32,817 nucleotides of DNA, from positions 1-32,817 of the forward strand of contig DEIJ01000171.1 in assembly GCA_002352365.1 (NCBI GenBank), read 5' to 3'. Shown piece by piece: positions 23,685 through 32,269 of the stretch; positions within the stretch are counted from its first letter, which is position 1, and every line of letters begins with the position of its first letter. Below the pieces are notes generated by a model. That model saw only the letters and a program-made list of their open reading frames with translations. It searched no databases and had not been told where the DNA came from. The position numbers were made by a program, and so were the translations under genes. The stretch is from Dehalococcoidia bacterium UBA2777 (GTDB lineage: Bacteria; Chloroflexota; Dehalococcoidia; UBA2247; UBA2777).

Positions 23685-24545
23685 GTGAGAACATGGGCAA
23701 TTATAATAGTGGTGATAGTGGCTCTAATTGTGCTGGGCCAAAGTGTATTTAGGGTAGATGAGACGAAGCAGGTGATCATCACTCAATGGGGGGAGTATAA
23801 AAGGACAATCGATGAGCCAGGCCTGAATGTCAAAGCTCCTTTCATTCAAACGGCACACTCTTTTGAGAAGAGGGTGCTGGTCTCCGATGCCCCCCCCGCC
23901 GAGTATCTTACCCTGGACAAGAAGAGGTTGGTGGTGGACAGTTACACTCGGTGGCTGATTGTGGATCCGCTTCAATTTTATAAGACGGTGAGGAATGAGG
24001 CAGGAGCTATAGCCAGAATGGATGGCATCGTCTTTTCTGAGCTGAGGCGTGAACTGTCAGCGCATAATTTTAGGGAAATAATCGGTGAGCAAAGGGAGCC
24101 CATTATGGAAACTGTAGCCCACAGGTCCGGTGAGATAGTGGGGGACTTTGGGATACAGATCATAGATGTGAGAGTAAAGAGGATTGATCTGCCTGACGAG
24201 GTTCAAGCCAGTGTCTTCGCCCGGATGGACGCGGAAAGAGGAAGAATAGCCAAAAGGTATCGTGCTGAAGGAGAGGAGCAGGCGAGGATACTCAGAGCAC
24301 AGGCAGATAAAGAGGCAACCATTATCTTGGCTGAGGCTTACAGGGAGAGCAAAACACTACGGGGGGAGGGAGATGCCGAGGCTACTGCAGTTTATGCCGC
24401 TGCCTTTGGACAAGACCCCGAGTTTTATTCCTTCTTAAGAACCCTGGAGGCATACGAAAGGTTCTTGCCGGGTGGAAACACGCTGGTGCTGGGAGCTGAT
24501 TCAGAGTTGTTTAGGTATCTGGAGAGCCCAGAGCCACAGAAGTAG
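23685..24545 (+). CDS. hflC: HflC-like SPFH-domain membrane protein
   Basis: The protein is 286 aa and the partner of HflK. It has an N-terminal membrane helix (about 4-20, WAIIIVVIVALIVLGQSV). An SPFH domain follows with VDETKQVIITQWGEYKR, PGLNVKAPFIQ and DKKRLVVDSYTRWLIVDPLQFY, the last being the HflC signature. A coiled coil follows (MDAERGRIAKRYRAEGEEQA, then ADKEATIILAEAYRESK). Length is close to the usual HflC. The start is GTG 23685 with AGGAGG about 8 nt upstream. The tRNA-Glu gene begins 11 nt after its stop and is probably co-transcribed or served by read-through. Confidence 0.93.
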   Translation: MRTWAIIIVVIVALIVLGQSVFRVDETKQVIITQWGEYKRTIDEPGLNVKAPFIQTAHSFEKRVLVSDAPPAEYLTLDKKRLVVDSYTRWLIVDPLQFYKTVRNEAGAIARMDGIVFSELRRELSAHNFREIIGEQREPIMETVAHRSGEIVGDFGIQIIDVRVKRIDLPDEVQASVFARMDAERGRIAKRYRAEGEEQARILRAQADKEATIILAEAYRESKTLRGEGDAEATAVYAAAFGQDPEFYSFLRTLEAYERFLPGGNTLVLGADSELFRYLESPEPQK

Positions 24546-24556
24546 AAACATATACT

Positions 24557-24630
24557 GCCCTCATCGTCTAGAGGACTAGGACATCGGCCTTTCAAGCCGA
24601 AAACAGGGATTCGAATTCCCTTGGGGGCAT
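24557..24630 (+). tRNA. tRNA-Glu (anticodon TTC)
   Basis: The cloverleaf is complete. The acceptor is GCCCTCA/TGGGGGC, the anticodon stem is TCGGC/GCCGA with loop CTTTCAA (anticodon TTC), and the T-arm is AGGGA/TCCCT around TTCGAAT. The discriminator is A, with no encoded CCA. It sits 11 nt after hflC with no promoter of its own between them. Confidence 0.95.
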
Positions 24631-24669
24631 TATATTATCCTCGCAATTGCCCGTTGGCCCTATTTCCTT

Positions 24670-24688
24670 ATCTCCTTCATAAGGTGAT
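24670..24688 (+). terminator. Weak hairpin after tRNA-Glu, possible terminator
   Basis: ATCTCCTT (24670-24677) and AAGGTGAT (24681-24688) pair with one T-T mismatch around a 3-nt loop, followed by ATTTTC. It could end the hflK-hflC-tRNA-Glu transcript, but stem and T-run are both weak. Confidence 0.3.
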
Positions 24689-24751
24689 ATTTTCACAGAA
24701 CAGCTATAGGGTGACAATATTGTAGAACATTAACAAACACATCCGGACCTA

Positions 24752-24778
24752 TTGACTTGCCACGCTAAACCTTATAAT
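24752..24778 (+). promoter_or_regulatory. Putative rnc promoter
   Basis: TTGACT (24752-24757) and a perfect TATAAT (24773-24778) are spaced by 15 nt. TAATAT (24775-24780) gives 17 nt as an alternative. Transcription would start around 24785, about 40 nt before the rnc ATG. The rest of the 194-nt gap from tRNA-Glu to rnc shows only the weak hairpin listed above. Confidence 0.5.
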
Positions 24779-24824
24779 ATATCTTAGCAATCTGGTAATA
24801 GCAATGGGAGCCAAAGGAGAGGGA

Positions 24825-25517
24825 ATGGCTGATTGGGCTGCATTTCAGAACATCATCAGGGTCGCGTTCAAGGATGTAACTCTTCTCCAGCAATCTCTCG
24901 TTCACCGTTCCTATCTGAATGAAGATCCCGATTTTTCCCTCTCCTCCAATGAGCGTCTTGAGTTCCTCGGGGATGCCTTGCTGGACTTGGTGATCGCCGA
25001 AAAGTTCTACCAACACCCAGCTATGCTAAGTGAAGGAGAAATGACCAAGCTCAGAGCTGCTCTAGTGGGTAGAGAGAATTTAGCTCACTTAGCTTCATCT
25101 CTGGGGTTGGGGAATTATCTTTATCTTGGTCAAGGTGAGGAGAAAAGCGCTGGGCGCCAGAAACCCAGGAATCTGGCTTGTGCCTTGGAGGCGCTAGTTG
25201 GGGCCATCTTTCTCGATCAAGGCTACCTCACCGCGAGGGATTTTATTTTGGGAATCTTTGCCCCGAGCATTCAAAAGGCAATGAATAATGAATTATTTAT
25301 CGATTATAAGTCCCAGTTACAAGAGATAGCTCAAGCAACACGAAAAGAGACGCCGCTATACCGTGTTGTAGCTGCTGAGGGGCCGGAGCATGAGAAGAGG
25401 TTCACTGTGGAAGTGGTGATAGGACATGAAGTATTAGGCAGAGGGAAAGGCAGAAGTAAGCAGGCGGCCGAAAAGCAAGCCGCTCGGCACTGCTTAGAAG
25501 CTTTATCAGCACTTTAG
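24825..25517 (+). CDS. rnc: Ribonuclease III
   Basis: The protein is 230 aa and cleaves double-stranded RNA in rRNA maturation and mRNA decay. The signature NERLEFLGDALLDLV (42-56) carries the catalytic acidic residues, and the second acidic site lies in ALEALVGAIFLDQGY. A C-terminal double-stranded RNA-binding domain begins at DYKSQLQEIAQ and ends GRGKGRSKQAAEKQAARHCL. ATG 24825 is chosen because AAAGGAGAGGGA precedes it; ATG 24804, seven codons earlier, lacks a good site. It stands alone, convergent with the crotonase gene. Confidence 0.96.
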   Translation: MADWAAFQNIIRVAFKDVTLLQQSLVHRSYLNEDPDFSLSSNERLEFLGDALLDLVIAEKFYQHPAMLSEGEMTKLRAALVGRENLAHLASSLGLGNYLYLGQGEEKSAGRQKPRNLACALEALVGAIFLDQGYLTARDFILGIFAPSIQKAMNNELFIDYKSQLQEIAQATRKETPLYRVVAAEGPEHEKRFTVEVVIGHEVLGRGKGRSKQAAEKQAARHCLEALSAL

Positions 25518-25552
25518 AAAGATAAAGTCACTTTCGCTATCCCCATCATGCC

Positions 25553-26401
25553 TTAGCCTTGCTTGTTTTTTGCCTCAGCCTTTCTAATCTTCCAGAAATG
25601 GGGCTTCCTTTTCTCTTGAAATGCCTGCACCCCTTCCCTGCATTCCTCACTCTCGAACCAATTGGGATATAAGTTAGTGGAGTGCACACCTAAAGATACC
25701 ATTTCATTTAATTCACTATCAAAGGTGGCCTTGAGAATCTCAATGCAGCCTGGGCTCAAGGATAGTATCTCTTCACACCACTTATCAACCTCTTCATCCA
25801 GTTTATCCAGGGGCACCACTGCATTTACCAACCCCATCTCCAGGGCTTGCTGAGCATTGTAGCGCCGGCATAACATCCACATCTCCCTGGCCTTCTTCGC
25901 CCCCACTACCCGAGTCAGATAGGGTATAATAAATCCATCTGCCGGACTTGCCACCCGCGGCCCATTTTGCCCAAATCGGGCGTTATCAGCAGCTATAGTG
26001 AAATCACAGGTATATGCCAGGTGATTTCCCCCTCCAATGCACCAGCCTTTCACCGCGGCAATCACTGGTTTCCGGCAGGTCATCACCAGGCGATTGGGAG
26101 GGTAACGCCAGTAGAATTGCTCACGCAGCCCCCAGGCCTCCCATTCTATATCTCCCCCGGTGCAGAATGCTTTGTCGCCAGTGCCAGTGAGCACTACTAC
26201 CCCAATCACGGGATCATGACTGGCATCGTAAAATGCTTTGAACATCTCATCTTGGGTATGTGCGGTAAAGGCATTAAGCTTTTCGGGCCGGTTAATAGTT
26301 ATCCGAGCCACACCACCCTCTAGCTCAATATGATACTTCTTCTCATAAATAATATCGCCGAATTCAAGCTCAGCCACCTTTCCCCACTCAGTCCATGCCA
26401 T
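25553..26401 (-). CDS. Enoyl-CoA hydratase/isomerase (crotonase) family, BadI/MenB-like
   Basis: The protein is 282 aa. The crotonase oxyanion-hole segments are AFCTGGD (79-85) and GWCIGGG (119-125). It resembles BadI (2-ketocyclohexanecarboxyl-CoA hydrolase of anaerobic benzoate degradation) and MenB (naphthoyl-CoA synthase) more than ordinary hydratases. The clues are the RITINRPEKLNAF start, FGQNGPRV (143-150), VVGAKKAREMWMLCRRYNAQ, and an end with SEECREGVQAFQEKRKPHFW. The SPADGF segment replaces the S-x-D-x-G motif of MenB/BadI with the Asp shifted one place. AAGGAGG precedes ATG 26401. No other menaquinone gene is nearby. A ring-opening hydrolase role would fit the dehydratase/reductase family genes at 8.8-11.4 kb but is inference. 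Confidence 0.85.
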   Translation of the reverse strand: MAWTEWGKVAELEFGDIIYEKKYHIELEGGVARITINRPEKLNAFTAHTQDEMFKAFYDASHDPVIGVVVLTGTGDKAFCTGGDIEWEAWGLREQFYWRYPPNRLVMTCRKPVIAAVKGWCIGGGNHLAYTCDFTIAADNARFGQNGPRVASPADGFIIPYLTRVVGAKKAREMWMLCRRYNAQQALEMGLVNAVVPLDKLDEEVDKWCEEILSLSPGCIEILKATFDSELNEMVSLGVHSTNLYPNWFESEECREGVQAFQEKRKPHFWKIRKAEAKNKQG

Positions 26402-26465
26402 CTTGATACTACCTCCTTGCCCTTATTTTTGCCTTTATTTCGGCAAGAATATAAACCAAATCGAT

Positions 26466-26494
26466 CCCCACAAAGTCTGGCGACTTTTTTGGGG
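26466..26494. other. Long imperfect hairpin upstream of the crotonase gene
   Basis: CCCCA (26466-26470) pairs with TGGGG (26490-26494), and AAAGTC (26472-26477) with GACTTT (26482-26487), around the loop TGGC. There is a C versus TT internal loop. It lies 65-93 nt upstream of the crotonase ATG on the minus strand. It may be a leader structure or a factorless terminator for plus-strand read-through. The rest of the 219-nt gap holds only the tRNA-Ser promoter. Confidence 0.45.
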
Positions 26495-26561
26495 TGGTTT
26501 AAGAGTAGTTTAGCTTAATCTTGAGCCTAGGTCAACGCAGGGTGCCTACCGTCTTAGCTGC

Positions 26562-26589
26562 TTGAAAAATCTGAGCCTGCGCTTATAAT
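26562..26589 (+). promoter_or_regulatory. Putative tRNA-Ser promoter
   Basis: TTGAAA (26562-26567) and a perfect TATAAT (26584-26589) are spaced by 16 nt, about 31 nt before the mature tRNA-Ser 5' end at 26621. Read-through could also serve miaB downstream. Confidence 0.65.
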
Positions 26590-26620
26590 TAAGGCGGGAG
26601 GAAATTTTTGCTGACTTCAG

Positions 26621-26713
26621 GGAGGGATCGCATAGTGGTCTAGTGCGGCCGCCTGCTAAGCGGTTACAGGGTGGAGAACTCTGTCGTGGGTTCGAATCCC
26701 ACTCCCTCCGCCA
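26621..26713 (+). tRNA. tRNA-Ser (anticodon GCT), CCA encoded
   Basis: The acceptor stem is GGAGGGA/TCCCTCC. The anticodon stem is GCCGC/GCGGT with loop CTGCTAA (anticodon GCT). A long variable arm typical of serine tRNA (around ACAGGGTGGAGAACTCTGT) precedes the T-arm GTGGG/CCCAC with TTCGAAT. The discriminator is G and, unlike the other two tRNAs here, CCA is encoded at 26711-26713. Confidence 0.95.
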
Positions 26714-26804
26714 TGAGGCGAAAAGGCAGAAATTTACCGTGAGTGCTTGTCGATTTATTCTTCTATCTACCCCAAAGATATAAGCTAGATTTTGATTGAG
26801 AATT

Positions 26805-28073
26805 ATGGTGGCTGGCTACTACATTTGGACTATTGGCTGCCAGATGAATAAAGCTGACTCAAGTTATATTGCCAGTTTATTGGAGCAAGCTGGCTATTTC
26901 CCAGTAACTTGTGCTGAGGCTGCTGACATTATGGTGCTTAATAGCTGCGTGGTGCGTCAAAATGCTGAGGATAAGGTAGTAGCTAAGCTTTCATCCCTCA
27001 AGGGGCTAAAGAAGATTCATCCCAACTTAAGGATTATCCTTACCGGATGTATGGTGGATCACGAGGTTGAGGAACTCCAAAAGCGCTTCCCTTATATTGA
27101 CCTCTTCTTCCGGCCTCAGGATTGGGAAACCTTACAGCAATGGGGGGGGAAGCAGACTGGGAGAGTGAACATTTTGCCGATCTCCTCCCCTCCCCCAGTG
27201 AGTAGCTTTGTTACTATCATCCGGGGCTGCGATAACTTCTGCTCCTATTGCATTGTGCCCTATCGACGCGGCAGAGAGCAAAGCTGCCCTATGGAAGATA
27301 TTCTCGGTAAGGTGGAAGAGCTAGTGCAGCGGGGAACACAAGAGGTTACCCTATTGGGGCAGAATGTTGACTCTTATGGGCATGACTTGCCAGCTAAACC
27401 CCAGATGGCTGATTTGCTAGCCGAGCTAAACAGTATCACCGGGCTACGGCGAATACGTTTCCTGACCAACCATCCTAAGGATATGAATCATAGGCTTATC
27501 GAAGCGGTGGCCCAGCTAGATAAAGTTTGTGAACATATCAGTCTCCCTGTCCAGGCAGGCAATGATGAGATTCTAAAGAGGATGAGGCGAGGCTATACGG
27601 CGGAGCAGTATCGCAGTCTGGTGGAGCAAATTCACCTGGCCATCCCCGATGTCAGCTTGAGCACCGATGTCATCGTTGGTTTTCCGGGGGAGGATGAAAG
27701 GCAGTTTGAGCGAACGGCCGAGCTGCTCAACAGTCTTAGATTTGATACTGTTCATATCGCTGCCTATTCTCCCCGCCCAGGAACTATCGCCTGGCGGGAT
27801 TTGGCTGATGATGTTCCTCCCCAAGAGAAAGAGAGCCGACGCTTAAGGCTCGAAGCCTTACAACGAAATATTGCTGCCGAGATCAATGCCCAACTTTGGG
27901 GCAAGAGGATGGAGGTTTTAGTAGAGGGCAACAAGAACGGTAAATGGCAAGGGCGTACCAGAACAAATAAGCTGGTTTTCTTTGCCGATAGTGCCAACCA
28001 CCTAGGTCAACTAGTTAAGGTCAACATCACCGAGACAAGCCCCTGGTCACTACAAGGGGTGATCATAAGATGA
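26805..28073 (+). CDS. miaB: tRNA-2-methylthio-N6-dimethylallyladenosine synthase MiaB
   Basis: The protein is 422 aa, a radical-SAM methylthiotransferase acting on tRNA position 37. The N-terminal cluster cysteines are C12, C48 and C82 (TIGCQMN, NSCVVRQNAEDK, TGCMVDHE). The radical-SAM motif is RGCDNFCSYCIVPYRRGRE (C142, C146, C149). GQNVDSYG, HISLPVQAGNDEIL and FPGEDERQFE follow, with a C-terminal TRAM domain (EVLVEGNKNGKWQGRT...KLVFF). The start is the ATG at 26805 or the in-frame TTG at 26796; neither has a strong ribosome site. Its stop overlaps the nadB start (ATGA). The preceding gene is tRNA-Ser(GCT), which reads AGY codons and is not expected to be a substrate. Confidence 0.95.
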   Translation: MVAGYYIWTIGCQMNKADSSYIASLLEQAGYFPVTCAEAADIMVLNSCVVRQNAEDKVVAKLSSLKGLKKIHPNLRIILTGCMVDHEVEELQKRFPYIDLFFRPQDWETLQQWGGKQTGRVNILPISSPPPVSSFVTIIRGCDNFCSYCIVPYRRGREQSCPMEDILGKVEELVQRGTQEVTLLGQNVDSYGHDLPAKPQMADLLAELNSITGLRRIRFLTNHPKDMNHRLIEAVAQLDKVCEHISLPVQAGNDEILKRMRRGYTAEQYRSLVEQIHLAIPDVSLSTDVIVGFPGEDERQFERTAELLNSLRFDTVHIAAYSPRPGTIAWRDLADDVPPQEKESRRLRLEALQRNIAAEINAQLWGKRMEVLVEGNKNGKWQGRTRTNKLVFFADSANHLGQLVKVNITETSPWSLQGVIIR

Positions 28074-29623
28074 GCAATTATGACTATATTATTCTAGGCA
28101 GTGGAATTGCCGGATTGTACACCGCCTTACTAGCCAAGGAGCACGGCAGTGTGTTAATTCTAACCAAGGGGAGTATTGATGATTGTAACACCAAACATGC
28201 TCAAGGAGGCATTGCCGCCCCCATAGGGAGGAATGACTCCCCCGAACTTCACTTCCAGGATACCATTGCCGCCGGGGCGGGCTTATGTGACCCTGAGGCG
28301 GTGCGCATTCTAGTAGAACAGGCTCCCGAGTGCATCGGTGACCTTATCAAACTTGGCGTCCCCTTCGATACTCTAAATGGTGAGATCGCTTTAACTACGG
28401 AGGCAGCACATAGTGTTCCCCGCATCCTCCATGCTGGTGGCGACGCTACTGGGGAACATATTGAGGTTACCCTAAGCCGCCAAGTTCGTTTAGCCAAGAT
28501 CAAGGTCTTGGAGTATTGCTTAGCTACCGAGATCAAGCTAGATAGAGGCAAGGTTGTGGGGGTGAAAGCCCTTGATTGCCATAGCGGAACTAGCGAAGAA
28601 TTTGACTGCCATTATTTAATCTTGGCTACCGGGGGTGCAGGTCGGCTATTTAAGTTCACCACCAACTCAGAGATAGCCACGGGTGATGGAGTTGCCCTAG
28701 CCTTTCACGCTGGGGCTGAGATTACCGATATGGAGTTCTTCCAATTCCATCCCACAGTGCTACGCCTGAGTGGGGTAACCCCTTTTCTCATCTCTGAGGC
28801 GGTGAGAGGAGAAGGTGGCATCCTACGCAACGCTGCAGGGCATCGCTTCATGTTTGATTACACTCCTTTAGGGGAACTGGCCCCCCGAGACATAGTGGCC
28901 CGTAGCATTGTCCACGAAATGAAGAAAACAGGGAGCGACCGAGTGTTTCTTGATGCCACTCACTTGCCGCCCCAACTGGTCACTACTCGTTTCCCCCACA
29001 TTTACCGCTTCTGCCGAGAAGTGGATTTAGACATAACCGTGGACGTTATTCCAGTGGCACCTGCTGCCCACTATATGATGGGTGGGGTGAAGACGAATAC
29101 TTGGGGGGAGACAAACATTCCTGGTTTCTTTGCTGTCGGAGAGGTAGCTTCAGCCGGAGTGCACGGGGCAAATAGGTTAGCCTCAAACTCGCTGATGGAG
29201 ACCCTTGTCTTCGGCAGGCGAATTATTCAGCACATCACTGCCGAGACTTCAACTGGTGGAGCTGGCCACCAGAGCAGCTACCTACTCAAGGAACGAGAGG
29301 CTATCGAGGCTGCCCCCCCTCTCAGCCTCTCTGCTCTTCGATCGTTAATGTGGGAGAAAGTGGGCATTATCCGCTCCAAAGATGGTCTGGGGGAGGCAGC
29401 AAATACCCTGGCTTGTTGGCAGGAGATCATTCCACAGCCCGTTGACCGCCCCTCCTACGAATTAAAAAACCTGGTGCTGGCAGCTCGACTGATGACTGAG
29501 GCAGCTTTGATACGTGAGGAAAGCCGTGGTGCTCACTTCCGCACTGATTTCCCCCAAACCTCCCCAGCCTGGCTCAAACACATCACCTTCATCAAGAGGC
29601 AAATCTCACCAGATGTGGCATAG
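28070..29623 (+). CDS. nadB: L-aspartate oxidase
   Basis: The protein is 517 aa and oxidises aspartate to iminoaspartate for de novo NAD synthesis. In an anaerobe the electron acceptor is fumarate rather than oxygen (family knowledge). FAD-binding ILGSGIAGLYTALLA (8-22), the HAQGGIAA loop (43-50), TGGAGRLFKFTTN, FFQFHPTVL and the substrate-site EAVRGEGGILRN are all present. GVHGANRLASNSLMETLVFG lies near the flavin C-terminal segment. The ATG overlaps the miaB stop by 4 nt. nadC follows with an 11-nt overlap. nadA (quinolinate synthase), usually in the same operon, is not in the window. Confidence 0.96.
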   Translation: MSNYDYIILGSGIAGLYTALLAKEHGSVLILTKGSIDDCNTKHAQGGIAAPIGRNDSPELHFQDTIAAGAGLCDPEAVRILVEQAPECIGDLIKLGVPFDTLNGEIALTTEAAHSVPRILHAGGDATGEHIEVTLSRQVRLAKIKVLEYCLATEIKLDRGKVVGVKALDCHSGTSEEFDCHYLILATGGAGRLFKFTTNSEIATGDGVALAFHAGAEITDMEFFQFHPTVLRLSGVTPFLISEAVRGEGGILRNAAGHRFMFDYTPLGELAPRDIVARSIVHEMKKTGSDRVFLDATHLPPQLVTTRFPHIYRFCREVDLDITVDVIPVAPAAHYMMGGVKTNTWGETNIPGFFAVGEVASAGVHGANRLASNSLMETLVFGRRIIQHITAETSTGGAGHQSSYLLKEREAIEAAPPLSLSALRSLMWEKVGIIRSKDGLGEAANTLACWQEIIPQPVDRPSYELKNLVLAARLMTEAALIREESRGAHFRTDFPQTSPAWLKHITFIKRQISPDVA

Positions 29624-30461
29624 ACAAATTGAAGCGATAGTTGACCATGCCCTGGCCGAAGACATCGGCTGGGGCGATGTGACTACTGAGATACTAATTC
29701 CCCCCGAGCTTAGAGGCAAAGCTTCGATATTGGTTAAGGCAAGTGGAGTATTGGCCGGAATTGAGGTCATGGAGACAGTTTTTCACCATATTGACCCCGA
29801 GCTTAAGATCGAGATTCTTGCCCCCGATGGCAAGGGGGTAGCGCCTGGAGATGTAGTTGCCCAAGTTTCCGGAAAGGTCTCCAGTATTCTCAAGGCAGAG
29901 CGAGTGGCATTAAACTTTTTGCAACACTTGAGTGGCATCGCCTCCGAGACAGCACGCTATGTAGAGAGGGCCGCTGGTTTACCCGTCCACATCCTAGATA
30001 CCCGCAAGACTACTCCAGGGTTAAGGCATTTGGAGAAATATGCTGTAAGGATAGGTGGTGGCTACAATCACCGGCAACACCTCGGCGATGGCATCCTTAT
30101 CAAGGATAATCACTTGGCAGCGCTTCGCTCCCAGGGGACGAGTCTTAAGGAAGCTATAGATAGGTCGAAGAGATCGGCCCCTCACACCTTGAAGGTCGAG
30201 GTGGAGGTAAAAACAGTAGACGAGGCTGTAGAGGCGGTTGAGGCTGGTGCTGATAGTATTATGCTGGATAACATGAGTCGGGAGCAGATGAACGAGGCTG
30301 TAAAGTTACTCAAAGGCCGTTGCTTGCTCGAGGCCTCTGGAGGCATACGGCTGGATAATATACGGGCTATCGCTGAGACTGGCGTTGATCTTATCTCGGT
30401 GGGTGCTCTCACCCACTCAAGTCCAGCACTTGATATAAGTCTGGAAATTGAAGTAGGCTAG
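29613..30461 (+). CDS. nadC: Nicotinate-nucleotide pyrophosphorylase (carboxylating)
   Basis: The protein is 282 aa and converts quinolinate and PRPP to nicotinate mononucleotide. Signature segments are AEDIGWGDVTTE (15-26), LNFLQHLSGIASET, ILDTRKTTPGLR, GGGYNHRQHLGDGILIKDNH, and the barrel end LLEASGGI...ISVGALTHS. The start at ATG 29613, inside the nadB end and out of frame, is supported by the conserved MWHRQIEAIVDHALAED N-terminus. A longer in-frame reading from 29514 lies wholly within nadB. It ends 8 nt before the aldehyde oxidoreductase-like gene. Confidence 0.96.
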   Translation: MWHRQIEAIVDHALAEDIGWGDVTTEILIPPELRGKASILVKASGVLAGIEVMETVFHHIDPELKIEILAPDGKGVAPGDVVAQVSGKVSSILKAERVALNFLQHLSGIASETARYVERAAGLPVHILDTRKTTPGLRHLEKYAVRIGGGYNHRQHLGDGILIKDNHLAALRSQGTSLKEAIDRSKRSAPHTLKVEVEVKTVDEAVEAVEAGADSIMLDNMSREQMNEAVKLLKGRCLLEASGGIRLDNIRAIAETGVDLISVGALTHSSPALDISLEIEVG

Positions 30462-30469
30462 AGTCTGTC

Positions 30470-32269
30470 ATGAGTTGGACTGGTAAGGTTTTGCGGGTTG
30501 ATTTAAGTAGAGGCTCCTGGAGCATTGAAGCTTTAGACCTTTTACTGGCAGTAGATTTTATCGGGGGAAGAGGACTTGGTGCTAGGCTGCTCTTATCTGA
30601 GGTAGACCCCCAAGTTTCACCATTTAGTCCCCAGAACAAGCTTATCTTGGCCACCGGCCCACTAACTGGAACGGGGGCCCCCACTGGCTCAGGGTTTTGT
30701 GTAGTTACCAAATCACCTTTAACTGGAGCCATCGCCTGCTCCACCTCAGGAGGCTATTTCGGCCCTGAATTGAAGTTCGCCGGCTATGATCTGATCATCC
30801 TCGAAGGCAAATCCCCCTCTCCCGTTTGTCTATCGATCAATGATGATGAGATCCAAATCATTCCCGCCACTCACCTATGGGGGGAAACCACTTGCCGGAC
30901 TGAAGACATAATCCGGGCCGACTTTGGTGACCCTTGGTTGGCGAGGGAGATCCATATCGCCTCTATCGGTCCCGCCGGGGAGAGATTGGTGAGATTTGCC
31001 TCTATTGTTAACGATAAGTATTGGGCGGCAGCACGATCAGGGGTAGGAGCGGTAATGGGGTCCAAGAATCTGAAGGCAATTGTGCTGCGAGGGACAAAGG
31101 GAATTCTAGTCGGCAGCCCAGATAATTTTAAGCAGGCTGTATCGGATACCCTGGATAAAATCAAAAAGAGTCCTTTAGCCTCTCAAGTCTTGCCCGAGCT
31201 GGGTACCTCTTTCTTGATTGAGGTTATCCAAGGTCATGGCATCCTGGCTACTCGAAACTTCCAAGATGGGGTATTTGGGGGGGCAAGCAAAATCAGCGGG
31301 GAGGCAATGAGAAACACAATGCCTCAAACTAGGCGAGGATGTTTTTCTTGTCCTATCGGCTGCACCAAAATAATCGACAAAAGAGCTCAAGCCCCGGGAT
31401 ATGATGCCCTGGCCCAGCTTGGCGCCTGTTGCGGCATTGACGACCTTTCGGCGTTAACTTCGGCGAATTTGAGGTGTAATGAATTGGGAATAGATGTGAT
31501 CTCAGCAGGAGGAACCATCGCTTGTGCTATGGAACTTTACCAAAGGGGGATCCTATCTCCCAAGGACACTGGGCTCAGATTAGACTTTGGCTCGGTGGCG
31601 ACGATGGTTGAACTTATTGAGGACATAGGAATGCGCCGTGGTTTCGGAGAAGTTCTTGGTGAGGGGGCATGGCGGCTAGCCCAAACATATGGTCATCCCG
31701 AGTTGTTTATGGGGGTGAAAGGGCAGGAGGCCCCAGCTTATGATCCGCGTGGTGTTCAGGGATTGGGGCTTCAGTATGCCACATCTAATACTGGGGCATG
31801 TTATGCCAGTGGCTATACGGTAATCGACGAGATTCTGGGCATTCATCAAAAGATGAATCCTCAAACTGCAGAGAATAAAGCCGCCTTTGTCAAGCTGCTT
31901 CAAGAAATAACCGCGGTGACTGATTCCAGCGGTCTGTGCCCCATCGTTCTCTTCGTACTTAAGCTTGCTGATGTCCTTGCCATGTTAGAGGCAGCCACTG
32001 GTGCAGGTTATACTGAGGAGAACTTGCTACTTGCCGGGGAAAGAGTGTGGAATGTGGAAAGATTATTCGATCTAAAAGCTGGATTTGGCTCTAAGGATGA
32101 CACTTTGCCACCAAGAATGCTTCAGGAGCCTATGCCGAGTGGACCAGCCCGCGGGCAAGTATGTCAACTCGATCACATGCTACCCGAGTATCACCAACTC
32201 AGGGGATGGGATGAAAACGGCATTCCCCTATCGGAAAAGCTTGCTGAATTAGGCTTGGAGTATAAGTGA
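30470..32269 (+). CDS. Aldehyde:ferredoxin oxidoreductase family protein (tungsten pterin enzyme)
   Basis: The protein is 599 aa, the usual AOR length. The N-terminal domain has GKVLRVDLSRG, FIGGRGLGARLL, GPLTGTGAPTGSGFCVV and the pterin-contact region ARSGVGAVMGSKNLKAIVLR. The [4Fe-4S] cysteines are C291, C294 and C298 (CFSCPIGC), with C490 in DSSGLCPIV. Two positions look atypical. The family's GPEYE-like segment is APGYD (309-313), and the YATSN-R-G-A-C-H region reads YATSNTGACYAS (436-447), losing the usual Arg and His; consensus is quoted from memory. The substrate is unknown. Its stop overlaps the following Fe-S gene (GTGA), so they are coupled. BamB-type benzoyl-CoA reductase belongs to this superfamily but is not specifically indicated. 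Confidence 0.92.
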   Translation: MSWTGKVLRVDLSRGSWSIEALDLLLAVDFIGGRGLGARLLLSEVDPQVSPFSPQNKLILATGPLTGTGAPTGSGFCVVTKSPLTGAIACSTSGGYFGPELKFAGYDLIILEGKSPSPVCLSINDDEIQIIPATHLWGETTCRTEDIIRADFGDPWLAREIHIASIGPAGERLVRFASIVNDKYWAAARSGVGAVMGSKNLKAIVLRGTKGILVGSPDNFKQAVSDTLDKIKKSPLASQVLPELGTSFLIEVIQGHGILATRNFQDGVFGGASKISGEAMRNTMPQTRRGCFSCPIGCTKIIDKRAQAPGYDALAQLGACCGIDDLSALTSANLRCNELGIDVISAGGTIACAMELYQRGILSPKDTGLRLDFGSVATMVELIEDIGMRRGFGEVLGEGAWRLAQTYGHPELFMGVKGQEAPAYDPRGVQGLGLQYATSNTGACYASGYTVIDEILGIHQKMNPQTAENKAAFVKLLQEITAVTDSSGLCPIVLFVLKLADVLAMLEAATGAGYTEENLLLAGERVWNVERLFDLKAGFGSKDDTLPPRMLQEPMPSGPARGQVCQLDHMLPEYHQLRGWDENGIPLSEKLAELGLEYK

